This document shows, in pieces, positions 47,552 to 57,762 of a stretch of 64,000 nt of DNA (its first letter is position 1; the number at the start of each line of letters is the position of its first letter). The translations under genes were made by a program, and so were the position numbers. The stretch covers positions 1,488,001 through 1,552,000 of the forward strand of contig JABBOT010000037.1 of the NCBI GenBank assembly GCA_016165875.1, written 5' to 3'. Under the pieces are notes generated by a model. The model had not been told where the DNA came from. It ran no database searches and saw nothing but the letters and a program-made list of their open reading frames with translations. The stretch comes from Acanthopleura granulata (lineage: Eukaryota; Mollusca; Polyplacophora; Chitonida; Chitonidae).

Positions 47552-47663
47552 ATTTGCATGGACCAATAATACCGCTGAGTAAACAGCGGCTTACAACCGA
47601 TTCTGGGGGCTCAGTTAAGGTTTTCATACAGTGTCCGTTTGTCTGGCATATATCTAGAGTGAC
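47552..47663 (-). CDS. candidate cysteine-rich exon B (partial, uncertain)
   Basis: Unrecognised. 112 nt between a plausible acceptor (tgctgaacag| with the exon starting GTCACT) and a good donor (TGCAAAT|GTAAGG). In phase 0 it reads VTLDICQTNGHC, then MKTLTEPPESVVSRC and LLSGIIGPC. The open frame continues past the donor into another Cys motif, C-K-C-x7-C-x2-C (residues ending YCPTC). Cysteines are over-represented. It lies between two other cysteine-rich minus-strand frames. A real gene would need joining through introns of about 70-350 bp, the shortest of which is smaller than usual for a mollusc. Confidence 0.2.
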
Positions 47664-47714
47664 CTGTTCAGCAGCCAACAGTGAGTTTATGTAAACTAGC
47701 AAGCTTTACAACAA

Positions 47715-47895
47715 CAACAACGCGATGCAATGTTACGTGATGGCGTCCGAGAACTGGACATTGGTTTATAGTCACGGGGCCTACGTTTTTACGTCTTGTT
47801 CCGCATTCTTGACAGTACATGTGCCGTTCCACACACGTGCTTTGAATCACTGCCACAACTGGACAAGTATGACCCCTGGACCCCATGCCAGACAC
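47715..47895 (-). CDS. candidate cysteine-rich exon A (partial, uncertain)
   Basis: Unrecognised. The minus-strand frame has RGHTCPVVAVIQSTCVERHM followed by YCQECGTRRKNVGPV and INQCPVLGRHH. A possible donor (CATCAC|GTAACA) would leave phase 0, compatible with the phase-0 start of the next candidate exon downstream (47663). The spacing C-x6-C-x2-C parallels the two other frames in this cluster. No signal peptide or named domain was identified. Chance remains possible. Confidence 0.2.
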
Positions 47896-48034
47896 GTGGG
47901 TTTTTCACGCCTAGTCTCACCACTTATGTCCTTGCGTGGGATTATTATCCACAATTTTCAGTTTAAATAAAAACAGTATGTATGTATGAGGTAACAGTAG
48001 AAAGATAAGGTTCAGTGATTTTGTTATTTCTGAC

Positions 48035-48289
48035 ACTGCTCAGTTGCTAAGCGCGCTAGTGCAGCGCAATGACCCAGAAACCTCCCATCTATACGGTCGC
48101 TGTGAGTTCAAGTTCAGGACATGCTGGCTTACTCTCCGGCCATACGTGGGAAGGTCTGTCAGAAACCTGCGCATGGTCGTGGGGTTCCCCGGGCACGGCC
48201 CGGTTTCCTCTCATCATAATGCTGGCCGCCGTCGTATAAATGAAATATTCTTGAGTACGGCGTAAAACATCAATCTATTAAATAAATAA
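48035..48289 (+). mobile_element. RUDI-like SINE, nearly full length with TSD
   Basis: Head begins a few bases short ('actgctcagttgctaagcgc'), then 'ctccggccatacgtgggaag', core 'cccggtttcctctcatcata', 3' end 'cttgagtacggcgtaaaaca'. Target-site duplication ttatttctgac (48024-48034) and ttatttttgac (48290-48300), one mismatch. Confidence 0.93.
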
Positions 48290-48529
48290 TTATTTTTGAC
48301 ATCATCTCCCGCCGCATCACCCAATGACCTCAGCTTTACTCAACATTTCTGTGTATAATTTCCTACACAGAGGCAGTCATGCAAAGCGAGCGTAGAGAAC
48401 GGCAAATGCGCTAAAAGAAGTGTGATCTCATTAACTCACAGAGTACAAAACCTAATAAATCCATTGACATTTTGCTCAGGTCATTGCCTTAATTTACTGC
48501 GTCTTATTGCTGTTGTATAGATGTCATGG

Positions 48530-48705
48530 AGAGCAATGTAAAAGACTACAACACAGAAATTAGCACCAGAGCAGCGACGACAGTGTGAAAGTTGTTCACA
48601 TCTAGCAGGTGAAATCTTATTTATTTATATCAGTTAGGGTTTTATTCTCACTGCTCAGGTAAATGTTTAAGAAATAACAACTTATACGTCCTCTAGCACC
48701 ATACA
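48530..48705 (+). repeat. dispersed repeat D, copy 8 (most complete)
   Basis: 'gcaatgtaaaagactacaac', 'accagagcagcgacgacagt', 'agcaggtgaaatcttattta', 'cagttagggttttattctca', 'ctgctcaggtaaatgtttaa', 'gaaataacaacttatacgtc' and 'ctctagcacc'. The best copy for defining the family. Confidence 0.85.
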
Positions 48706-49696
48706 GAGTTTATATATCATTTGCTAAACCTGCCCCTATAACTGTTGGGTTAGGCTGGGGCGTTCTTAGGTTACTGCTGTTCTGGATGCCAAATTGACCA
48801 ATTTTCCACACCTGTTGGACGTTAGGAGATTTAATGCCCACAAACATATACCGATGGATTTATTTTGATATACAAACCACAAATTAATGAAAAATAGAAC
48901 AGATAAAATAAAAAGAGAGAAATCAGCAAAAATATTAATATAAAAATATAGCGTCCATTTCACTGGATTAGCTGTCTTTGGCAACCAGATCTAACGAATC
49001 AAACTGGGATGATGTGATTTAAATTTTAAATTATTGAGCCTAAGTTAAGTGTCAAGGCCACATAAAATGTTAGGTTATTGGGCTGTCAGCGAAGACGGTA
49101 GGGTCGATCATCCTATTTTAGAATCACAGGTTACAGGCGGGTTAAGGTTATATACATAAGAGAGTTCGCGCATTTCCAGAACCCGCGCTTGAGAGATTTC
49201 CGGTACTGCCACGCGAAATAAACATCACACGAGACACCGAAGGGACATAAAAAGAGCGTGACTTTTAGAAGAAACACTCATCCCTATGAATAACACATTT
49301 CTGATCCAATCTTGTAAACAAAGATGCCATTCTCAGCTTGACTCTTCCACTGTTCTGTGGCTTGTCCATGACCTTGAAGAGTGACGTGATCAGGAAAACT
49401 TTTATTATGAGTCATAGAGCTATATGTAATAAGCAAGAGACTGGAAAAGACAGACTACGGTCCAGTCTATTTATGTTGCATTGATTTATTTCGCCACAAA
49501 AGTTACCTATAAATGTGTATAGTTTTCAGTGCAATACTGTTTCAAAGGAAACAGCGGCTGTTAATTAAGGTATTTCAAAGTCCTGTAACGATATATTTTA
49601 AGATATAATATGAATATGAAAACCACCTTTACCTTTATTTTCGGATACTGTTAATGTTTTGATGGATATTTTGTAGGACGATCTGAATTTTGATTA
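48706..49696. other. no gene seen
   Basis: AT-rich unique sequence, frames up to 72 codons. Confidence 0.5.
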
Positions 49697-49830
49697 TTAA
49701 TTAATTAATTAATTTATTTATTTATTTATTTGACTGGTGTTTTATGCACACATTTCACGAGCATTTCACACACGATACTAGGATATGTTTATGTGGGTGG
49801 AGAAACACAGAGACATCCGGAAGCTAATTG
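49697..49830 (-). mobile_element. degenerate V-SINE-like fragment
   Basis: (TTTA)n tail, 'gactggtgttttatgcacac', 'atttcacacacgatac' and 'gtgggtggagaaacacagag' follow the reversed 3' half of the SINE families. The head is not recognisable. Confidence 0.6.
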
Positions 49831-50710
49831 TTCGCGTTAATCATAAACCACAAGTGGTTTGCGCATGGAGACTTGATACACTGACGCCACTCACACGAGA
49901 CATGCACTCTAAAAACGAATCTGCTCAGAATAAATTATGTTATTGCTACATAATATGACGTCACTGGCAACACTAAGTACTGTTACACAAACAACAGTAC
50001 ATGTATTCTGTTGAACAACAGAACAATACATAAAATACAGTACTTGGTAACAGTGATATGATGTATTCTACCATCACTTAGGAAACACAGTATTCTGTCA
50101 ACTGATTATTTTTTTCAGTGTACAATGCGATAGTTGAGAAGATTTGACATAAATTAATGCTATGTTTTGTGTATTGAAATTACATAGCCAACAGATTTAA
50201 CACAAATTTCAGGTGGATTGACAGACGGAGAACAATAGCAAACGAATTATATGTCGTCATTTCTAAACATGTCCTAGTTACCAAACAAACCCGTGTGAAG
50301 AAAATGTCATACTCACACTACACATGTAGTCCTTGTTTTCGCACACCTATTTAATCTCCATAACACAGGCAGAGGCGTGGGCACGCCGGTACGAGTTAAT
50401 TGCACTCAAGGTATGCTTAAACCGGTATTTAAGTTCAGTGCCCTATATACGTGATGATCCATCCTCTATATACGGTAGCATATGTACGAATAAGGCCAGA
50501 CAGGTATTGCATTTGCAAGGAAGCGTATATATTCGAATTGTCACCGTTAGGTTGGAGGGAGATGGGACTTTGCCTAGCTGTAAATTTCCTCACTCCCACT
50601 GCCTCTAGAGATTTAGCAACAATACGAAGTCAACGACGCTCGTGTGACCTTTTGTGCGCTCTAAAGTCCACAAGCCTTCCGCAAATATGGCGAATATGTC
50701 ATACATATAT
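49831..50710. other. no gene seen
   Basis: Unique sequence. Overlapping plus-strand frames of 91 and 119 codons (50333-50810) run into the adjacent SINE remnant and show no recognisable domain. Confidence 0.45.
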
Positions 50711-50845
50711 GTCAAACTTGGGAAAGTTCGTCAATAATCTGCCACAGGTCAGTGGTTTATGCCGGGCACTCAGGGTTTCTGACACCCGTAAAATTTACCC
50801 CCCATGTTAGAGATGTAAACCTTCTCCTGTTAAACGACAATAGCA
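50711..50845 (+). mobile_element. V-SINE-like remnant
   Basis: 'cttgggaaagttcgtcaata', 'gtcagtggtttatgccgggc', 'actcagggtttctgacaccc' and 'gttaaacgacaat' match the diverged family in forward orientation (compare 36365). The tail is lost. Confidence 0.6.
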
Positions 50846-50860
50846 TACATAAGAATATTA

Positions 50861-51000
50861 TTGGGGATGGCGTTTAACACTGTACTGTAATATTTTTCAC
50901 TCATTCGATGGCGGTCCACTTTAGGGATGAAGGAGGACAGTGTGCCCGGAGTGATTACACCAGTGCACGTGACCAGGCAGGCCTGCGCGATAAACGTCCT
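50861..51000 (-). mobile_element. V-SINE-like remnant, opposite orientation
   Basis: 'atggcgtttaacactgtact', 'tttttcactcattcgatggc', 'tgaaggaggacagtgtgccc' is the reversed 3' half of the same family. It lies tail to tail with 50711-50845. Confidence 0.6.
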
Positions 51001-53389
51001 GACTTAAAACCGCAGTCTAACTATACTGGCGACAACTTCATTCCAGCGTGCATGGAGAATCATCCAGCAAGGGCCAGCAAAACGGTCGAAAAGATTACTG
51101 CTAATCGGATTTGATCTCTGCATGCTGCCTTTAATACAGGAGAAAATGGATCTGAACTGTATACATTTATCGGCTTGTGTTTGTAACACTGAGTAGACTG
51201 GTTTCGAGAGATATATTTCGTACTAATTTATATTTAGTTTAGTATATTTATATTTAGATCTCAGTGCACGTAGGAATTAATTGTAATTTCCAGTGTATAA
51301 ATTTATACATACGGTGTTGGTAATGCATTATGTAGCCAGGCTTGTCAAAAAAGTGACCTCAGCGTAATGGAACTTGAAAAGTACACATGGGCGAGCGATG
51401 AAACATCCAGAAATAAGAAAAGACCACAAACATTTAGGTGAATCACACAATCCAGCGATTGCGTCAAAATGCGAGATCCATTTGTAATTCTTACCTGATA
51501 TCATCTCTATTTCGGCGATGGACACCTACATAAACATGAACTATACGACTGGCCTCTCAGTAGCACATTAGCCAGTGTGTAGCCCACCATGCTATTCGGT
51601 TGCCGTCCACGTGTATACATATAAAAAGCAACACATGTATACATATAGAAAGCAACACATGTTCAAGTAGATTCACATACGAGCTGCCTTATATCTGGTG
51701 AGTGTACTACCCTAGCGTTCAGTACTACCCTATCAGTCTGATAAAAGACCGGCTTAATGCGCTAGAAGTTTGTCGTGTTAAAAAAAGGATGTCGTCCGTT
51801 GTTGCCAACTCAGGGAATCAAGTGATTCCGAACAGTGATCATAAAAAGGACGGGTGGGGTGGAAATTAGGACAGTTTTCAAAATACATCTCTCAGATCTA
51901 CGTACCGTGGCGTTTGACCGTGTTTATATGCACAGAGAGTCTTTACATTTACACTCTATATACGCATTATCGTTGTACAGAGGCCAGCGTTACCCTCTAG
52001 CGATCCTATTTTCTGATTGCTGGAACGAATCAATGGCAACTTGGCTGACGACAAAGTTTAATCCCACTGATTCTTTGTTCGTTTTCGTCGATGCTTAACA
52101 AGGAAATCGATGGCGACAATCTTCAGATGTGTCTAAGTTTATACGATTTTGCTTTATTATAATGAATTTAATACGAGTTGCTCGAGCTTTTTAAGGGGGG
52201 GGGGGCACAAAGTTCTCGGTCACAACGAAAACGTTCGTCCAAGTATCAAGCCCACACTTAAGCTATATACGAACTCTGACTCACTCGTAACGCGAGCGTG
52301 TATCTGATGTGTGTTGGTGCTATGCTGGGTTCTTGCGCCAGGGGTAAATAGCCTCTAACCCCCCAGGCCTGGGTCGAATGATGGGGATGTACGCTCAGCA
52401 GCGGGTAAAGCTCAGACACCGGAAGAGCTGTTATGGGCTGTGCATTACCCCCACGATGTACATGTAACACCTGACTTGCTACCTCGCGCGAGCCATGAAC
52501 AACAACATCGTAGTGCATTTAAGCCCGCCAGAAAATAACCAGTCCGCCACACAACTGTATCAGCAGTGGGGGTTTATTTTTGTTTCTCTCACAGGTGACA
52601 TCATTTCGATGACTTCAGAAAAAAAAAAACTCTCAGCTGACAACAGAAACTTTATCTTACCTTATTCGGCTGTCCTCCAGTGCTCCCTTGCGACTCCCGT
52701 GGTTCGAAGATGTGCGAGTTAGCTGAACATCCACGTACATACGGCAATAATCTGTCAACCAGACACGCAAGGCAGCTTTATCCGCTTTGAAAAAAAATAC
52801 TTAACGCACGCGCGAGCCAGTACACTCCTTACCCAACCAGCTCACGACCTGCAACGGTTACTACACAGCACGGATCAACTTGCATCTGTATCCGGTCCCT
52901 GCATAAAACATGTTGTGTGAATGAAATACACGTAAATGTGACATACATGTCCCATGTGGATCCCCCCATGCAATGTACGCCTGGCAAAGCTAGACTTAAC
53001 CGAGAGGTCAGAGGTCGCCTAGGTCAAGCAGACAAAGACTCCGTCACAGTCGCGCTCAGTTTGTCTACAGCTGCAGGCTCTCTCGGGTGTCCCTCCGCAC
53101 GAAGGACGAAGTCTGCCGTTGATGTTAGCCCCTGTCCCTGCGCCTCGACAGCGGGCATTCCTCTGTGCTAACGTATGACACTGCGCATTAATCCTTTGAC
53201 TCCGAGGCTAGGGGTTTTACTGGAAAGCCACGTGAGAGCTGCTACCCGTACTTAGTCTGTAACACGTGTTACGATGAGTGAATTACGTGTGACGATGATA
53301 TCTGTAGTGTAATTTGTCAATACTTAATGTACAGTATACTGCCGCGGGGCGTCTGCGTGGCATTGCTCTCTACCTAGCCTTATAGCCCA
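51001..53389. other. no gene seen; small repeats
   Basis: Contains a two-copy 24-bp repeat at 51611-51660 ('tgtatacatataaaaagcaa') and an 11-G run at 52195-52205. A locally GC-rich stretch (52950-53170) carries an 84-codon frame without recognisable domain. Otherwise unique. Confidence 0.45.
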
Positions 53390-53655
53390 TTAAATTTCTT
53401 ACTATTTATATAGTAAGTTTGTCAACTTCAACCTTCAAAATATATATTTTGGGAGGGGTAGTCTCCCTGGAAAAAAGTTTTTAGTTGTATCCAAAGCAGA
53501 TAAAATTCTGACATTTTTTAACTGGGTGTAAAATGACGGTGTAGAAATTTATAGTGTATCAACAACCTAGACTGTCTGTGTGGCAGTATTGTCCAATCTT
53601 ACTCCAGCACTCTTCAAATCGTAGCCAAATCTTGAATCTAACTGGTCGAGTTGCG
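53390..53655 (+). repeat. duplicated block E, copy 1
   Basis: 'cttactatttatatag', 'aagtttgtcaacttcaacc', 'agttgtatccaaagcagata', 'tatagtgtatcaacaaccta' and 'ctgtctgtgtgg' recur in the same order at 54514-55108. No coding frame is preserved between copies. Confidence 0.88.
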
Positions 53656-54513
53656 CATGAGCAACCTGTAAGAGGATCTAAGATTCTTAATTTTGTGTCA
53701 ATAATATATTCATATGATGCTGGCACTCAAACCAAAATATTATATGCCTCAGGGCAAAAATTAGAGGGCTGTAGCTGATACTTTGGGTATCTGGGATATA
53801 GTGATTTGTGGCGGAGAGAATATAAAATTTCTATCTTTGAAAACAAATTCTGAAGAAATGAATGCTCATCCTGCTTTTCCTTAACATGAAACACTTTTGG
53901 TTATTAGAAACGAAAATGATGACACCTCTCATCAACTGGAGAGAAACTATGTAAGAACTGCTATCACTACCCACATTTGCACATGCACTCACTAATTGTC
54001 CCAAAAATTGACAATTTTTTTTATTCTTATACAAAGACAGCAACCAAACTGTATCACGTGATAGGGAGCTCAACTTTTAGACATATTTTCGTACATGTTA
54101 TCTGCAAATATGACGTTTTTGAATCATTTTGCGTGTGCAAGATTAACAATAGATAATTTTGCATTGTTAAGGTAAGTCTAACATGAAAGCCTTGCAGAAA
54201 AATGGGATAAAAATAACTTTTTATGCTGTTATATATACACACCAAAACAGTTTTGATCACACAGATTCAATCTTGGAATTAGCTGTGCGAGTGAAAGTTA
54301 AAAAATCAAGGCTGTTAAGTTTCTGGGGGAAATTGTACTTGAAAAAGGGGAGTGAGTAGTGAATTGGGGAGCAGGGCTCTAATGGTTGGGCATCTGCCAT
54401 GATAAATATTCACGAAAACAATTTAAGATCATTTTCACACACTTACAATTTGGCATGAACACAATAGAGATGATACAGCGAAACGGTGCCTGTTTCCTGT
54501 AGGTTACACGAGC
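53656..54513. other. no gene seen
   Basis: AT-rich sequence between the two copies of block E. Short minus-strand frames of 68 and 80 codons, not recognised. Confidence 0.5.
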
Positions 54514-54732
54514 GCATTAATTTTCCTTACTATTTATTAGATTTGTCAACTTCAACCCCAAACTTTCACCCCCGAACTTTCGCATGCTGGTATACCATCC
54601 CACCACACACAGTTTGGACTTTTCTCCACATCAGATCAAAATTCATCATAGCATGACCACCATTTTGTTGAGCTGTTGCTCCTGGAAATGACGTCATAGA
54701 ATTTTGTCACCTTGGTAACCTCCAGGGGAGGA

Positions 54733-54886
54733 TGGGTTATTTATTTATTTATTTATTTAATTATATGTTTATTTGATTGGTGTTTCACGCCGTACTCAAC
54801 AATATTTCACTTATACGACTTCGGCCAACATTATGGTTCGAGGAAACCAGGCAGACCCCGGGGGAAACCCAAGAACATCCACATGA
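54733..54886 (-). mobile_element. RUDI-like SINE, 5'-truncated, inside block E
   Basis: Long TTTAT tail, 'gattggtgtttcacgccgta', 'ctcaacaatatttcacttat', 'gcagaccccgggggaaaccc', stopping at 'aagaacatccacatgat', immediately before a G-rich tract. Confidence 0.92.
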
Positions 54887-54887
54887 T

Positions 54888-54912
54888 GGGGTGGGGGTGG
54901 GGTGGGGGTGGG
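54888..54912 (+). other. potential G-quadruplex tract
   Basis: Five runs of 3-5 G separated by single T (GGGG T GGGGG T GGGG T GGGGG T GGG), the classic single-nucleotide-loop quadruplex pattern. It lies at the junction between a truncated SINE and block E. Confidence 0.85.
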
Positions 54913-55268
54913 TAGTCCCCCTGGCAAAAAGTTTTCAGTTGTATCCGAAGCAAATAAAGTTCTGATATTTTTCAACTGACTGTAAAACGACAGTTTAGAA
55001 ATGTATAGTGTATCAATAACCTACACTGTCTGTGTGGTTGTATTATCGAATCGGTGCGCCAGCATTCTTCAAATCGGAGCCAAACTTTGGACACAACTGG
55101 TCGTATAGCTCTAGATCCCAGTTGAACTTAACATGCATTTATAGGCATGTGACCGCCTCCCCTACCCACACACATAAATGTTTACTCCACCGTGAAATCG
55201 ACTGCGAATTTTGCTCGGTGCGTAGCAACAAGTGGGCGCCACTACAGAATAGGTGTCAAACCGTCTGA

Positions 55269-55303
55269 TTAAATTTATTTATTTATTTGATTGGTATTTA
55301 TTG
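55269..55303 (-). mobile_element. SINE tail fragment
   Basis: 'aatttatttatttatttgat' followed by 'tggtattta' is a minimal 3' end of a RUDI-like SINE. Confidence 0.5.
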
Positions 55304-55414
55304 GTGAACAAATATGTGTCAGTATGTTTAATACCATCGAAATCAAAAAACCCTTTCTCAATTTTCTGCGTAGTTATGTGTTACACCGGCAGTCTCGAAG
55401 TTTCATTATTACCA

Positions 55415-55660
55415 GCATGCATGCATGTTTGGGTTTAACGTCGTGCCCAACAATTATGACGCCGAGAAGTTCTTAGATTGTATACATATTGTATCGTTTT
55501 GAGTCCATGCCGCCAGAGTGTTCCCGCCACTGCAGCACCATGCCGAACACACCAGACACTGAGAGCGAGGCGAGGTAGCAACAACTACCAGTTTTAAAAT
55601 CTTTGGTATGACCCCTCACAGGTTTGATCTCGGGTCTCCCTATAACACACTGAGGCTGTT
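55415..55660 (-). mobile_element. ACAT-tail SINE, internally deleted
   Basis: Reading tail to head: 'catgcatgcatgtttgggtt', 'taacgtcgtgcccaacaatt', 'gagtccatgccgccagagtg', 'catgccgaacacaccagaca'. It then jumps to 'gcgaggcgaggtagcaacaa', skipping the ~90-bp 'cacattatactgacacc' segment present in 58669 and 62938. The end 'ggtttgatctcgggtc' is the complement of a B box. Confidence 0.8.
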
Positions 55661-55717
55661 CCATTCTTACCGGAGGAGTGATGCACATGCGCACACATAT
55701 ACACGAGTGCCCCACAG

Positions 55718-56148
55718 TCGTGATCCACTTCGCGTATCTTAGAGTTTACGTCGAGAACGGCCGAATCAAGACTTGTGTGTAATAAGTGGCAATCTTTCCC
55801 CCAAAGGTGGGCATTATTTTCAAATCTAAGTAAAATATTTTCATTGCTAATGGGAAAGAAATGGCCAAATCACGCAAGCAGTATTAATTTTAAACTTACT
55901 GAATTTTTTCAATGTGACAAATAATTTCTGAAGTAAGGTCATTAGTATTCAAGTTGGTTGCCTCCATAGAGCCTTCGTTCGAAGATATTGTGAGCAGGCG
56001 TTCCCATAAGAGTGACAAACATAGATCCCCGAGAAAAGCAGGTCGAAACATTATTAAATGTATATCAAGGTAGAATACGATTAATGTTCTGCCAACAGGA
56101 CACGGGAAAACATTTCAGCGTCCACCGTGAGTTCATTTGCGATCTAAA
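55718..56148 (+). repeat. duplicated block F, copy 1
   Basis: Shares about 420 bp with 60093-60512 in the same orientation: 'tcgtgatccacttcgc', 'aaatcacgcaagcagtatta', 'tccatagagccttcg', 'gttctgccaacaggacacgg' and 'caccgtgagttcatttgc'. Where copy 2 has an ATG and a 50-codon open frame, this copy has TTG and in-frame stops, plus about 30 extra bases near 56000. If the exon in copy 2 is real, this is a dead copy. Confidence 0.9.
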
Positions 56149-56277
56149 AACTTTTTAAACCTAGGCGCTGTCTGGCTTGTTCTTGGAAATCAGGAATATG
56201 ACGTAGCAAAAAGGCGACTCGATGAACTAGAGGTCAAAGTCGCGACGTAGGAGTAGATTTGCCTCTAGGTTTAGAAT

Positions 56278-56336
56278 GAATGAATGATTATGGCTTAACG
56301 CCACATCGGCAATATCTCAGCCATATCGTGGCGATC
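56278..56336. mobile_element. fragment of a third SINE-like 3' end
   Basis: 'tgaatgaatgattatggctt' + 'aacgccacatcggcaatatc' + 'tcagccatatcgtggcgat' resembles a repeat end I associate with molluscan SINEs (pattern ttacgccgc..agcaatat..cagc.atat..cggcg). Recognition is from memory only. Confidence 0.45.
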
Positions 56337-56736
56337 TAGGTTTAGACTGGAGTGCTCCAATGTATATATTATGTATACAAGGGTCAAGCTGTTGTATAGG
56401 GTTTCTTTTCAGCTGCAATCATGTACATTCGTATGTATATGCTTGTATTTCATGACAAACCGTTTGAGCCTGTTTAAGACATCTTAATATGATTTGAAGA
56501 TATCTGATTGGGAAGTTTCACGTGGTAGTTGCATTATCAGATCTGTTAGATCAACTGTGCCATTAGCAGGTATTATATAATCACGTCTTTTAACCGCGAT
56601 ATTTTTCGAGAGCCCCCGCCCCATCTCGCTTAAACTCGTGTCAACTCGCGAGACTACTGAAATGCCTATCCGGCTTATGCACTTTTGGCTACATCTGTTG
56701 ATGTCCCTCCAGTTCCTGAGTCTTCCATTAGTTTTT

Positions 56737-57195
56737 TCAGCGTCTGACAGTTTCCAACATTTGGGTAAGCTGTGGGCCGAATTCCCCAAAGCCTTGGATT
56801 GAGTGCTGTAAACAAAATAAATTATATGAATGTACTTCCCAAACCCAAAGTGGAAAAAAATGAACACCAATCGCTACATGAATGTAAGTCAAAATATTCA
56901 AGTGAAGTTGTTTATTAAAGGGCCGCAATTTTAACCGGATCAATGACAAATCTACGTAAACTATGTTACAGAACGTTATTGCACACAATGAATGATTGAG
57001 TCCATTTAATATGAGTTGTTCTGTCACATACATGTACCCTCAAAATAGACAAAGATTAATAATGACTACCAGAATGAATTCTACAAAGTAAGAAAAAATT
57101 ATGTAATATAATCACCTGATAAAATGAAATAATTTTTTTAAAAGTAATACTATCACGACTCATAACAGCTTTATTATATGTTTCAAGAACTTACC
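56737..57195 (-). CDS. candidate 3'-terminal exon pair (uncertain)
   Basis: Unrecognised protein. On the minus strand a good donor (ACAGTG|GTAAGT, exon end at 57195) is followed, 389 bp on, by a textbook acceptor (tttattttgtttacag|, exon start at 56805). The downstream piece reads HSIQGFGEFGPQLTQMLETV then RR and stop. Splicing keeps phase 0 with the upstream frame (57195-57368, ending RVRISTTV). The upstream exon is of low-complexity hydrophobic composition and not convincing. No domain is identifiable. A 128-codon frame overlapping in another phase (56484-56870) is an alternative reading of the same DNA. Confidence 0.2.
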
Positions 57196-57492
57196 ACTGT
57201 AGTCGATATTCTTACTCTAATCAGATAGCGATACATCGAAGTGAACTGAAGAGGTAACGACACAAAATATAATTTCATGCCATGACACACTTGTAGCCAT
57301 GTCAATTTCAGACATCTTATTAACACCACAGAGATCACTTTTTTCGACAAGTGGTAACCCGTGTTCATTATGTAAGGAATTCAGTTCTGATGTTCTGAGC
57401 ATATAATCTTTTATCTCATCAAACTGAATTTATGATATCATTACACCAATCATGTTCAACGCAATACATGGACACGTACATAGATTAGCACG

Positions 57493-57751
57493 TTTATTTA
57501 TTTATTTGATTGGTGTTTTAGGCCGTACTCAAGAATAATTCACTTATACGACGGCGGCCAGCATTATAGTGGGAGGTAACCGGGCAGAGCCCGGGGGAAA
57601 CCCACGACCATCCGCAGGATGCTGGCAGACCTTCCCACGTACGGCCGGAGAGGAAGCCAGCATGAGCTGGACTTGAACTCACAGCGACTGCATTGGTGGG
57701 AGGCTTTGGGCCTGCGATAGCGCGCTAACCGACTGAGCCACGGAGGCCCCC
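57493..57751 (-). mobile_element. RUDI-like SINE, full length, youngest looking
   Basis: TTTAT tail, 'gattggtgttttaggccgta', 'gggcagagcccgggggaaac', 'cggccggagaggaagccagc', 'gcgcgctaaccgactgagcc', 'acggaggccc'. Target-site duplication agattagcacg (57482-57492) and agattagctcg (57752-57762). It is close to the consensus formed by the other copies. The 74-codon minus-strand frame across it is SINE sequence. Confidence 0.95.
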
Positions 57752-57762
57752 AGATTAGCTCG

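Larger units (their letters stand above)
54514..55108 (+). repeat. duplicated block E, copy 2, with inserted sequence
   Basis: Starts 'ccttactatttattag' and 'atttgtcaacttcaacc'. After an extra ~320 bp that includes a SINE, it resumes with 'tagtccccctggcaaaaagt', 'tcagttgtatccgaagcaaa', 'tatagtgtatcaataaccta' and 'caactggtcgta'. It is longer than copy 1 mainly because of the insertion. Confidence 0.85.

Noticed and set aside
56484..56870. 128-codon minus-strand frame
   Set aside because: Its N-terminal third lies in what looks like a polypyrimidine tract and splice acceptor. The alternative spliced reading in another phase fits the signals better, and neither has a known domain.
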